From the NCBI GenBank assembly GCA_946628065.1, contig CAMOWC010000004.1:29626-93625 (forward strand): a stretch of 64,000 nucleotides of DNA, given 5' to 3'. Position 1 is the stretch's first letter; each line of letters begins with the position of its first letter. A program made the translations under genes and the position numbers. This document shows positions 1 through 7,369 of the stretch, in pieces. The notes under the pieces were generated by a model, which had not been told where the DNA came from, ran no database searches, and was given only the letters and a program-made list of their open reading frames with translations. The DNA is from an uncultured Clostridiaceae bacterium (lineage in GTDB: Bacteria; Bacillota; Clostridia; TANB77; CAG-508).

Positions 1-118
1 CAGATTTGTTTAACTTACATTCAGCACATATTGATTTATTGTACTTTTTATTAGTACCTGGAATCTTCTTTGCTCTCTTATCATAATATGTACCACATGT
101 AATCCCTTTAAAATTCAT
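1..118 (-). CDS. Unrecognised protein, N-terminal part only
   Basis: The reading frame opens at an ATG (complement of 116-118) behind a GGAGG site at 126-130 and runs off the window edge after 39 codons. The visible part is basic and contains three cysteines, two of them as CAEC, which hints at a zinc-binding fold. It lies just downstream of the excisionase-type gene on the same strand, the usual place for an integrase, but I do not recognise an integrase N-terminus. Function unknown. Confidence 0.55.
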   Translation of the reverse strand, partial: MNFKGITCGTYYDKRAKKIPGTNKKYNKSICAECKLNKS

Positions 119-272
119 CGTTTTACCTCCTTAAATAAATTCTAAAGGGGCTATCTGATATGATTTTATACAAAGTAATTATACCAATTTTATAATAAGA
201 TATCAATAGCCATCCCTTAGCGAAAATACTAAAAAAGTTAACAGAAGGTTTAATTTTATATACTTTTTTAAT

Positions 273-470
273 TTAATCATTAACTCTTCTAGTACTAAAA
301 TATTCTCTAAAATTTTCTTCAGAAATCTTAAAAGCTCGTCCAACTTTTACACAAGGAAAGTCTGCTCTGTGGAATAAATCTAAACAAGCTCTGTTTCCAA
401 TCTTAAGTATTTTCATTACATCAGCTGTTGTGTAAAATCTTGGATATGTACTAACAGTTTTCTCTTCCAT
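273..470 (-). CDS. Excisionase-family winged-helix DNA-binding protein
   Basis: A 65-residue protein. It starts at the ATG at 470 because AAAGGAGG sits 8 bases upstream; the longer frame to 500 has no ribosome site. Residues 12-60 (TTADVMKILKIG ... KVGRAFKISEENFREYF) match the MerR-like helix-turn-helix of Xis-type excisionases from integrative elements, in which a recognition helix is followed by a wing with the VGR/FKI motif. Such proteins bend attachment-site DNA and favour excision by a tyrosine integrase. The gene sits at the window edge of an island with TnpV-like and RepA-like genes, which fits an integrative conjugative element. The integrase itself would lie beyond position 1. Confidence 0.75.
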   Translation of the reverse strand: MEEKTVSTYPRFYTTADVMKILKIGNRACLDLFHRADFPCVKVGRAFKISEENFREYFSTRRVND

Positions 471-490
471 ATAAATACCTCCTTTCAATT

Positions 491-893
491 GTTTCCTCAC
501 TTAGAAGCGAAAATACAGGGCTGTTATTAAAATTTTTTGAAAATCTTTGAAATTTTATAGTTGCATATAAAATTATCCTTCTACTTGTTTCCTCACTTAA
601 AAGCAAAAAAGCAAACACTTAAATTAAAATTTCTTAATATTTCTCGAAATTTTGTAATTGTATATAAAATATCCTTCCATATGTTTCCTCACTTCTAAGT
701 TAAAATACAACCCATTTCACTAAAATATTTTGAAATTTTTCACCTTCTATTAATTAAGAACGAAAAATTTTGCAAAAAGATTACAAATGATTTTAAATTT
801 TTTAAAATTTTTTTCACTTCTACTAATATAGGCGAAATAAAAACTCAAAAGGTAACCTTTTTTTGGAATTTTTAACTTTCTATATATAAAAGG
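491..893 (-). repeat. Degenerate direct repeat array upstream of the excisionase gene
   Basis: This is the gene-free stretch 471-1083. On the minus strand an AAGTGAGGAAAC block recurs at 491-508, 587-604 and 683-700, exactly 96 bp apart, each preceded by a run resembling GCTTCTAAG and followed by a GAAGGA-like purine stretch. Weaker relatives (TAGAAGGTGAAAAA types) lie near 741-760, 811-832 and 873-893. The copy nearest the excisionase gene leads into its ribosome site. The copy at 683 is followed by a possible 18-codon ORF (680-624, minus) beginning MEGYFIYNYK. The array may be protein binding sites or decayed copies of a translated leader. Confidence 0.6.
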
Positions 894-945
894 CTGAAAT
901 TTTTGCAAAAACTGGACAATCATATTATAAAAAATATAAAAAATA

Positions 946-983
946 CGCTTACTCGTAAAATTTAAATATTTTACGAGTAAGTG
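946..983. terminator. Perfect 13-bp inverted repeat between xis region and Ntn-like gene
   Basis: CTTACTCGTAAAA at 948-960 is exactly inverted at 969-981 around an 8-base AT loop. Neither side has a long T tract, so it could be a weak bidirectional terminator or a protein-binding palindrome separating the excisionase module from the restriction island. Confidence 0.5.
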
Positions 984-1083
984 TAAAACATTAATAAAGT
1001 TCTTTCATATATCAATTTAATTGATATATGATTTGTTTTGTATTACAATTATTAAAATATATTATTTAAGAAAGGAAAAAATA

Positions 1084-1935
1084 ATGAGTTTTATATACGC
1101 ACATAAATATAACAATACCATTACAATACTGTCAGACACAAAACCTACTATTTCACCTAATGATATCTCAAAGTTAGAAAAAAGATTTACAGATACAGAA
1201 GCATATAATTTTCTAAAATATGGAATTATAAAGACTGTTATATATAGACCAAATATAACAATATCATCTGCAGGAGAAATTGAACATTTTAATGAACTTC
1301 TTAAATTTTTATATACTAATAATGTAGATGACGTTAAATCTATAACTAGTGAAGCTTTTAACTTGTGCTTTAAATATGGAGGGGATACAGATTTTATAGT
1401 AACAACTGAAGAAAATATTTATGAAGTAACAGAAAAAGGAATTAAAAATGTTCTTTCTTCTTGGATTGGTGATGTTGATGCATACATTGAATTTAATAGA
1501 TTTAAAGAAAATAATACTCCAAATGAAATATATTATATAGGAGATGTTTCAGAAAATATTCGTGAACTTGATAAAGAAAAAAGTTTGGTAGATGAAGCTT
1601 TCAAGTCTTTGATTAATAATCCAAAAATTAATACAGTAGGAGGTTTTGTTGTAAGATGTATATGTGAAGATGGAAAATATAAATTCTTAGGAAGTTATAC
1701 TTCAACATTTGTAAAGCCACAAATTCTTAACCCAGGAGAAGCGTTAAATTTTGAATCTACAAAAGAAGATGGCGGATTTACTTTTATTGTTGCAGAATCT
1801 AGTAAATATTATTACGGATATTTTAAGCAGATAGATAAATTTATAGTTTATAAAAACGGATATTCTGATGATAAATATAAATATTTATCAATGCCATATA
1901 TTGTTGATACTGAAGAAGAATGTATTATAGATTAA
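1084..1935 (+). CDS. Possible Ntn-hydrolase (proteasome-like) protein of the R-M island
   Basis: A 283-residue protein that starts at the ATG at 1084, behind AAGAAAGGA; the frame upstream to 1021 has no ribosome site. The N-terminus (M-SFIYAHKYNNTITILSDTK), the segment IIKTVIYRPNITISSAGE (about residues 46-64) and the later SSWIGDVDAY resemble bacterial proteasome-like Ntn hydrolases, where a Ser, Thr or Cys exposed after Met removal is the nucleophile. Here that residue would be Ser2. This is fold-level inference from pattern only, and the family has not been confirmed. There is no signal peptide or membrane segment, so it is likely cytosolic. It precedes the methyltransferase on the same strand, but a separate promoter lies between them. 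A role linked to restriction or conflict is inferred from location. Confidence 0.45.
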   Translation: MSFIYAHKYNNTITILSDTKPTISPNDISKLEKRFTDTEAYNFLKYGIIKTVIYRPNITISSAGEIEHFNELLKFLYTNNVDDVKSITSEAFNLCFKYGGDTDFIVTTEENIYEVTEKGIKNVLSSWIGDVDAYIEFNRFKENNTPNEIYYIGDVSENIRELDKEKSLVDEAFKSLINNPKINTVGGFVVRCICEDGKYKFLGSYTSTFVKPQILNPGEALNFESTKEDGGFTFIVAESSKYYYGYFKQIDKFIVYKNGYSDDKYKYLSMPYIVDTEEECIID

Positions 1936-1958
1936 CTTAAAAATATTTATTCAAAGTG

Positions 1959-1987
1959 TTGATCTTTTAATAAAAATGTTTTATAAT
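1959..1987 (+). promoter_or_regulatory. Methyltransferase promoter with a GATC site inside the -35 box
   Basis: TTGATC (1959-1964), a 17-base spacer and TATAAT (1982-1987). The -35 hexamer contains GATC, the predicted target of the adjacent methyltransferase. A second GATC at 2001-2004 lies near the expected start of transcription. Together they form an inverted repeat (GATCTTTT 1961-1968, AAAAGATC 1997-2004). Confidence 0.65.
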
Positions 1988-2055
1988 AAATTTATCAAAA
2001 GATCTTTACAAAAGAATAAAAACATTATATAATTACATTGAAAGGAATGCATAAA

Positions 2056-3259
2056 ATGAAAAAAACAGTTTGTGAATTATTTGCAGGAGTCGGAGGCTTT
2101 AGAGTTCGGACTAGAAAAATCTGATTCTAGTTGGGATACAGTTTGGGCAAATCAATGGGAGCCTGGAAAGAAAGCTCAATATGCTTTCGATTGCTATGTA
2201 AATCATTTTGGAAATGAAGATAAATATGTAAATGAAGATATTGCAAAGATAGATAAAAATGATATACCAAATCATAATCTTCTTGTTGGAGGATTTCCAT
2301 GTCAAGATTATTCTGTTGCTCATACTGGAGCAGAAGGTATAGAAGGGAAAAAAGGGGTTTTATGGTGGCAAATAAGAGATACATTAGAGGCAAAACAACC
2401 TAAATTTGTTTTATTAGAAAATGTGGATAGATTATTAAAATCTCCTGCTAATCAAAGAGGAAGAGATTTTGGAGTTATACTAGCATGTTTCAACGATTTA
2501 GATTACTCAGTAGAATGGAGAGTTATAAATGCAGCAGATTATGGATTTGCACAACGAAGAAGAAGAACATTTATATTTGCTTATAAAAATTCAACAAATT
2601 ATTATAAAACAACTAATACTACAACATTAGAAAATATAATACAAAAAGATGGATTCTTTGTTAAAGAATTCCCTATAACTTCTAATCTAAATTCAAAAGA
2701 AATAGATTTTACATATAAAGATTTATCAGATGTTTCAGATAATTTTAAAATGGAATTTAAGAATTCAGGAATTATGACAAATGGAAAAATATATACAACA
2801 GAAGTAATTCCTGTTGAAATGAAAGCAAAACCATTGAGTAAAATTATTGAATATAATGGAGTAAATGAAAAATATAATTTAGGAAATAATTTAGAAAAGT
2901 GGACTTATTTAAAAGGTGCAAAAGATATCTTGAGAAAAGCAGGTACACCACACGAATATCATTTTAGAGAAGGTGCAATAGCTTTTCCTGATGGATTAGA
3001 TAAACCTGCTAGAACAATGCTTACAAGTGAGGGAAGTTTAAATAGAAGTACACATGTTATAGAAGACCCAAAGAGTAAATGTTATAGAATTTTAACACCT
3101 GTTGAAACTGAGAGAATAAATGGATTTCCAGATAATTGGACTGATACAGGGATGCCTGAAAAATTTAGATATTTCTGTATGGGAAATGCATTAGTAGTCG
3201 GATTGATAGAAAAAATGGGAAATAATTTAAATAAAATATTTGAAAGCGAAGAGGATTAA
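2056..3259 (+). CDS. DNA (cytosine-5) methyltransferase, predicted GATC-specific; +1 shift at CGG
   Basis: A C5-cytosine methyltransferase that would protect GATC from the neighbouring Sau3AI-type nuclease. The ATG at 2056 follows AAAGGA and encodes motif I (CELFAGVGGFR). The frame then breaks at codon 18, GTT-CGG (2107-2109), with a stop four codons on. Dropping the C at 2107 gives GTT-GGA and restores the whole enzyme of about 400 residues. Downstream lie motif IV (GGFPCQDYS, catalytic Cys), motif VI (ENVDR), motif VIII (AQRRRRTFI), and motifs IX/X (ERINGFPDNW, MGNALVVGLI). No start in the second frame would keep motif I, so a truncated product would be inactive. With an apparently intact nuclease next door, the cell would need the full enzyme, which argues for recoding or a sequence error rather than decay. 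The stop overlaps the stop of the convergent nuclease gene. Confidence 0.88.
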
Positions 3260-3270
3260 TCTTCGCTTTC
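3242..3270. terminator. Bidirectional hairpin made by the two convergent 3' coding ends
   Basis: GAAAGCGAAGA (3242-3252) is exactly inverted at 3260-3270, with the overlapping stop codons of methyltransferase and nuclease in the loop. It can terminate both transcripts, and it makes both proteins end in acidic ESE-type tails. Confidence 0.7.
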
Positions 3271-4647
3271 TTCTATTTGTTTCTTTATATAACTTGCATT
3301 AAGCCAAAAACATTTTTTAATAGCTTGTTTTCCATCTAAAGTTGGATATGTATCATTTGCATTTTGTGCGTGTGGTCTTACATGTAAAATTGGACTTTCA
3401 GATATTTTTGGTAAATTGTCATATTCATTATTTTTTATTCTTTCTACAGTAGTCTTCCATACATTTTTTATTTCAGAATTTAAGTCTTTTTCAGGTACAT
3501 TCCAAAACATTGCTTTTTTAAATATTAATGTATTATCGTCAATATATTGATATATCATAAATAGGTATTTTGTAGTTGAAAATGTCTCATATAATTCTGA
3601 ATCAAGCCATTCTTCATTTACTATTTCTGTATATTTAAATGCTGGAAAAGACATTGATTCTTTTGGCATTCCATCAGTTCTTAGCCTTATTGCTTTAATT
3701 TTAATATTAGCTTTTTCAAATTCTTCTATTTTTTCATTAACAACATTTAACATTCCTTTTGCTAATAAATATGTAAAAGCTTTATTACTAACAGTATATG
3801 GTATATCAAATTTATGTTTTAAGAATTCTATATCTTGATTATAGTATGGTTTTAATTTGCTTAATATATAGTTTTCTAATGATTGTGTTTTTAGTATATT
3901 TGCATCTTTTATTATAGCTTCATAATCTTCTGTTTTATTTACAATATAATGATTTAGAACATAAGACATATATGAATTTTTTAAGCAAAATGCTCTTTGC
4001 ATGGCTTTAACATTACTAAAAGGCTGGTCTCTTAAAGAATTTGCATTTGCTCCCTTAGTACATGCTCCAAGATAGTTTGTATCTCCTTCTGAAATTTCTT
4101 CAGCTTTGCCATTTTTGATTTTTTCTATAATAATTTTATAATCATTTTTTATTATTTCTAAATCTTCTTCAGGAATTTGAAAAAGTTTAATATAATTGAT
4201 TAAATAATCAAGTCTTTCTTTATTAGGTTCATATAAATAGTATATTAAAAGCATTAATGCGCACTTTTCGTATACATGGCTCTTTAAGAAATCACTTTCT
4301 TTGTAATCCTTCATATAGTTTATTATAGTTAGTACAAGTCTTTCCTTTGCTTTTAAATCTCCATTTGATTTTATCATATAAGGAGTAACTTTTAATTCAA
4401 CTCCAGCTTCATTAAAATCAGCTTCAGAGTTATTATTTATATCATAAAAGAAAAAATGCTTTTCTATAAGTTGTCCTAAAGAACCTTTTGTTCTATAATC
4501 ATTGTAGTATTCAAATAAAATTGCTCTATCTTCATCTGTTATATTAGGGTCTTCTAATATAACATCTCTAAATGTTTTTTCTTTTAAATTCATAGCATAT
4601 TCTTCTATAGATTCTTTTGAAGTTCTATCATAAGGTTGTTTTATCAT
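3256..4647 (-). CDS. Sau3AI/MutH-family type II restriction endonuclease
   Basis: A 463-residue protein, close to the size of Sau3AI. Residues 55-95 carry the MutH/Sau3AI catalytic core: GSLGQLIEKHFF, then ADFNEAGVELKVTPY, which supplies the D...ExK metal-binding residues. The C-terminal half is the second, catalytically silent MutH-like repeat typical of Sau3AI. The family cuts GATC and is blocked by C5 methylation. The start at 4647 follows AAGGAGG. The gene is convergent with the methyltransferase and divergent from an XRE repressor, so its expression may be controlled separately from protection. Its reading frame is intact and contains no CGG codon. Confidence 0.88.
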   Translation of the reverse strand: MIKQPYDRTSKESIEEYAMNLKEKTFRDVILEDPNITDEDRAILFEYYNDYRTKGSLGQLIEKHFFFYDINNNSEADFNEAGVELKVTPYMIKSNGDLKAKERLVLTIINYMKDYKESDFLKSHVYEKCALMLLIYYLYEPNKERLDYLINYIKLFQIPEEDLEIIKNDYKIIIEKIKNGKAEEISEGDTNYLGACTKGANANSLRDQPFSNVKAMQRAFCLKNSYMSYVLNHYIVNKTEDYEAIIKDANILKTQSLENYILSKLKPYYNQDIEFLKHKFDIPYTVSNKAFTYLLAKGMLNVVNEKIEEFEKANIKIKAIRLRTDGMPKESMSFPAFKYTEIVNEEWLDSELYETFSTTKYLFMIYQYIDDNTLIFKKAMFWNVPEKDLNSEIKNVWKTTVERIKNNEYDNLPKISESPILHVRPHAQNANDTYPTLDGKQAIKKCFWLNASYIKKQIEESED

Positions 4648-4671
4648 ATTAACCCTCCTTACTCTTTTCTT

Positions 4672-4700
4672 ATTATATTACAATAATTAAAAATATACAA
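4672..4700 (-). promoter_or_regulatory. Promoter of the restriction endonuclease gene
   Basis: On the minus strand TTGTAT (4700-4695), a 17-base spacer and TATAAT (4677-4672) lie about 25 bp before the nuclease start. The -35 is imperfect. Confidence 0.45.
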
Positions 4701-4717
4701 TAATTTGTAACACCCTA

Positions 4718-4746
4718 TTGACAGATACAGGATAATCATGTACAAT
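4718..4746 (+). promoter_or_regulatory. Consensus promoter of the XRE/ImmA pair
   Basis: TTGACA (4718-4723), 17-base spacer, TACAAT (4741-4746). The -10 hexamer lies inside the palindrome at 4739-4757, so a bound repressor would block RNA polymerase. Confidence 0.75.
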
Positions 4747-4757
4747 AATATTGTACA
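4739..4757. promoter_or_regulatory. Probable XRE repressor operator
   Basis: TGTACAATA-A-TATTGTACA is a perfect 9+1+9 palindrome over the -10 box of the XRE gene and between the divergent nuclease and regulator genes. A further TGTAC follows at 4758-4763. Confidence 0.7.
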
Positions 4758-4779
4758 TGTACAAAGAAGGGGTTTATAT

Positions 4780-5145
4780 ATGGAAAATAATTCTTTTAAA
4801 GTCAGAATCAAAAAATTAAGGACAGACCAAAACTTAAGTATGGATGCTTTAGCAGAAAAGTTGGAAACAAAAAAAAGCACAATAAGTATGTGGGAAAATA
4901 ATGGTGTTATTCCCAGAGAAGAAATGCTCGTAAAAATTTCACAATTTTTTAATGTTTCCATAGATTATCTTTTAGGCAATGACACTATGGAAGGAAAAAA
5001 ACCAGATAATTCAAAACTTCTTTATTTGCAAAGAAACTTGGAAAAATTAGATAAAGAAAGACTTAATAAAGCTGAAACAATTTTAAAAACTGTTTTTACA
5101 GATATTTTTGAAGATGATGAGGATGAAGAAGATGAAAGATTCTAA
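4780..5145 (+). CDS. XRE-family helix-turn-helix repressor
   Basis: A 121-residue protein that starts at the ATG at 4780, behind AAGAAGGGG. Residues 6-62 are a Cro/CI-type HTH (RIKKLRTDQNLSMDALAEKL ... STISMWENN ... YLLGN). The C-terminal third is charged and ends in an acidic run of Asp and Glu. Such repressors pair with ImmA-type proteases in ICEBs1-like elements, where cleavage of the repressor relieves repression. The overlapping ImmA gene supports that arrangement. It probably represses itself through the palindrome at 4739-4757, and possibly the divergent nuclease or element transfer genes (inference). Confidence 0.85.
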   Translation: MENNSFKVRIKKLRTDQNLSMDALAEKLETKKSTISMWENNGVIPREEMLVKISQFFNVSIDYLLGNDTMEGKKPDNSKLLYLQRNLEKLDKERLNKAETILKTVFTDIFEDDEDEEDERF

Positions 5146-5797
5146 GCCAAATTTTCAACTAGCGTATGAAAAAGCAAATGAAATTCTTGCTACATCCCAA
5201 ATTATTTCTAGTTTTCCATATTCTACTACATCGCTAATAAAAGAACAATCTAATATTGCATGTAGGAAATTTAGTAAAGCACAAAAATATAATGTTGATA
5301 TTGAAGCATTTGGTAGTAAATCTGCATTGATAATGAATCTTGATGATAATTATATTATTTTTTATAATCAAGATGAAAATCCTGAAAGGGTTAAGTTTTC
5401 AATACTTCATGAATATGGCCATAAAATAAACAATCATGCTTTTAAGTACTCAAGCGAAGAATTATATGGAATATATGAAGTTGAAGCAAATTATTTTGCA
5501 GCTCAATTACTTATGCCAGAGCAGATTATAAGAGAATTTCAAAAAAGAGGTAAAAGAATCGACAAATCATTTTTAATGGATACTTTTGGCGTTTCAGAAC
5601 CAGCAGCAGAAAAAAGAATAAGTACCTTATATAAAACAACTTGGAAAAGAGATTTAAAGGAAAAAGAATATGATGATATAATTTTAAATAAATATACAGA
5701 TTGGATTAATTCTATAGTTCCTTATAATTTTGAGTATCTTTTTTTAAGTGAAGATGACAAAGAGTTAGAAAGAGAGCAATGGAAGAATAATTACTAG
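5132..5797 (+). CDS. ImmA/IrrE-family zinc metallopeptidase
   Basis: About 221 residues. The start is placed at the ATG at 5132; other in-frame ATGs at 5108-5123 also lie within the end of the upstream gene. The zinc site is HEYGH (His, Glu, His; about residue 93) followed by EVEANYFAAQLLMP, the classic ImmA/IrrE signature. It overlaps the XRE gene by 14 bp, so the two are translationally coupled. By analogy with ICEBs1 ImmA/ImmR, it should cleave the neighbouring repressor on a stress or cell-sensing signal and switch the island on. The C-terminal 60 residues are not recognised and may be the sensing part. Confidence 0.85.
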   Translation: MKDSKPNFQLAYEKANEILATSQIISSFPYSTTSLIKEQSNIACRKFSKAQKYNVDIEAFGSKSALIMNLDDNYIIFYNQDENPERVKFSILHEYGHKINNHAFKYSSEELYGIYEVEANYFAAQLLMPEQIIREFQKRGKRIDKSFLMDTFGVSEPAAEKRISTLYKTTWKRDLKEKEYDDIILNKYTDWINSIVPYNFEYLFLSEDDKELEREQWKNNY

Positions 5798-5933
5798 AAT
5801 AATTCCTATAAAGAAGAAAAATCGCCCAATGTCATACATTGAACGAATAATAAAGTCCTTCAGAATACTTTATTTATTCAATTATAACAGTTTCTTCTTT
5901 ACTTTGCAAGTGGGCAGAAAGGAGAATATAAAA

Positions 5934-6176
5934 ATGGACAATAAGATAGCTAAAAATAGACCATCTCCAAAAAATGAAGATAACTACATAGCTGCATACT
6001 TAAAACAAAATCCTGGAGCAAAAAAACAAGATGGAATGGATATATCTGCAGTTAAGGCTAAGGACGGAACAAATGGTCATGGTTTATTACCACAAGACAT
6101 TAATAGAGGACACGACACTGACTATCATAGAGTAATTAATTTTATTCCTGATAGTGAATTAAAAAAACATTTTTAA
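5934..6176 (+). CDS. Small hypothetical protein
   Basis: An 80-residue protein behind AAAGGAGAA; the longer frame from 5829 is upstream sequence without a ribosome site. It is hydrophilic, with no membrane segment. The sequence is low in hydrophobic residues, with a G/D/H-rich middle (DGTNGHGLLPQDINRGHDTD). I do not recognise a family. It follows the XRE/ImmA pair by 136 bp and ends at a terminator, so it may be an independent accessory gene of the island. Confidence 0.6.
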   Translation: MDNKIAKNRPSPKNEDNYIAAYLKQNPGAKKQDGMDISAVKAKDGTNGHGLLPQDINRGHDTDYHRVINFIPDSELKKHF

Positions 6177-6183
6177 TTATAAG

Positions 6184-6210
6184 AAGAGGCAAGATTTAAA
6201 TTTGCCTCTT
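6184..6210. terminator. Bidirectional terminator between convergent genes
   Basis: AAGAGGCAA (6184-6192) is inverted at 6202-6210 with T-rich flanks on both sides. Confidence 0.75.
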
Positions 6211-6218
6211 TTCTATTT

Positions 6219-6506
6219 TTAATTACTACCCATAACTATTTGTACACCGTCAACAAATCCATTTCTATAATATTTCTCATTCCAATACCCCAAGTAATCC
6301 ATAAAATTCTTATCAAGTTCATTTAACTGCTTTTCAACATATTTTTTATTTTGCTGCGGTACATTTTTTAATATTTTTTCGGATATTTCATCAATAAATA
6401 ATCCGTGTTTCTTATCTTCTGCATTAAGATAGCATAAAATATCTTCCTCTCTAAATTCCAACCATTCTTTTAATATATCATCATTTACTTCTCTAAAATT
6501 TTTCAT
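6219..6506 (-). CDS. Small acidic hypothetical protein
   Basis: A 95-residue helical protein behind GAGGTGAAT. The C-terminal pattern YWNEKYYRNGFVDGVQIVMG resembles small DUF6809-like proteins often found in clostridial mobile elements, where a helix ends in an F-x-x-G-x-x-L/M motif; this is a loose match. No membrane segment. It is convergent with the previous gene and sits in the mobile island. Confidence 0.55.
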   Translation of the reverse strand: MKNFREVNDDILKEWLEFREEDILCYLNAEDKKHGLFIDEISEKILKNVPQQNKKYVEKQLNELDKNFMDYLGYWNEKYYRNGFVDGVQIVMGSN

Positions 6507-6552
6507 CCATTATTCACCTCATATTCTAATTTTTTATAAAAAGGGATTGGGA

Positions 6553-6667
6553 CTTGTCCCATTGAACAGAATGTGGAGCAAGCAGAATTCGTGTGAACGA
6601 ATTCAGTGCTTGCTGGGACAGAAAATTAAATTTTCGGTCTCCCACATTCAATGCTTGCTAGGACAAG
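6553..6667. other. Strong cloverleaf-forming element (possible ncRNA, oriT or origin)
   Basis: Four nested or side-by-side stems are visible. The outer stem is CTTGTCC (6553-6559) with GGACAAG (6661-6667). The second is GAATGTGG (6569-6576) with CCACATTC (6642-6649). Hairpin 1 pairs AGCAAGCA+GAATTCG (6577-6591) with CGAATTC+TGCTTGCT (6598-6614, two-base bulge). Hairpin 2 pairs GGGA..GAAAATT (6615-6627) with AATTTTC..TCCC (6629-6643). A TGCTTGCT-GGGACA segment recurs as TGCTTGCT-AGGACA. No protein is encoded. The rest of the gap up to 6857 is AT-rich with about six scattered GTAC motifs. Confidence 0.65.
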
Positions 6668-6857
6668 AAATTGAATTATAAAATAATTTATTGCACCTAT
6701 TTTAGTACCTTACTTTGTCCTTTAAGAGGTATTTATTTTTTATTTATTGTTACTTTATTGCAACTTTTTTAGGTACATACATTCATTTTATAGTACATTT
6801 TTAATTCCCTTATTTTGTACTTTTATTTTTCTTAAAAATAATTTTTAGGTACAAAAT

Positions 6858-7223
6858 TTATACATAAATTAATTCTTTAAGTACAATTTCTTCAGCTCTA
6901 TTTTTAATATTATTCATACATCTAACCCATTCCATTTGATCTTTGGCTTTTAATTCTTCATTAACATTTTCCTCATCTGCTAGTTGTTTTATTATCTTTT
7001 TTACCCTTTCATTTGCAGCAGAATCTACATTTCTTAATTCAAATGGAACAGAACCATTAATCATAAGAAAAGTATAATAACCTTTCTTATGTTCTTTCAA
7101 ATACTCTAATCTTAATAGTCCATATTTGCCTATATTTTCGATTTTTTCATCTTCGGCAGGAAAAGATACCTTTGGAAGATAAAAATCTCCTATTTTTTGA
7201 TATTCTAATTCTTTTTTACTCAT
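6858..7223 (-). CDS. TnpV-like transposon-encoded protein
   Basis: A 121-residue protein with the layout of TnpV proteins from clostridial mobile elements. The N-terminus reads ELEYQKIGDFYLPKV, then GKYGLLRLEYLKEHK, and the C-terminus has the highly conserved run KDQMEWVRCMNNIKNRAEEI ending in an ELIYV tail. The family has no demonstrated activity but is a reliable marker of Tn916- and Tn4451-type conjugative or mobilisable elements. A typical ribosome site, AAAGGAGTG, precedes the ATG at 7223. It supports calling 1-8000 a mobile island. Confidence 0.8.
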   Translation of the reverse strand: MSKKELEYQKIGDFYLPKVSFPAEDEKIENIGKYGLLRLEYLKEHKKGYYTFLMINGSVPFELRNVDSAANERVKKIIKQLADEENVNEELKAKDQMEWVRCMNNIKNRAEEIVLKELIYV

Positions 7224-7306
7224 AATTTATTCACTCCTTTAATATTTTTCTTTTAGTATGTAATAAATATTAATATATTTATTTATATTATAATTAGTAT
7301 TATTAC

Positions 7307-7369
7307 ATCGTAATTTTTCCTATTCTAGTATCGTAAAATTTCCGTATCATGAAACGAAAAATTTACGAT
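7307..7369. repeat. Iteron-like ATCGTAA repeats at the 3' end of the RepA-type gene
   Basis: ATCGTAATTTTTCC (7307-7320) and ATCGTAAAATTTCC (7330-7343) are direct copies. A third copy is inverted at 7356-7369, so 7330-7345 and 7354-7369 also form a hairpin that covers the stop codon of the RepA-like gene. Copies of one motif beside a replication gene suggest initiator binding, though the hairpin could be a terminator. Confidence 0.5.

Noticed and set aside
491..700. CRISPR array suggested by regularly spaced repeats
   Set aside because: Repeats are few, imperfect and spaced 96 bp apart with similar AT-rich spacers; no cas genes are present.
2059..2066. Phase variation of the methyltransferase through the A7 run after the start codon
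   Set aside because: Losing one A gives a frame that lacks motif I (FAGVGGF), so the A run cannot repair the gene; the break lies after motif I at 2107.
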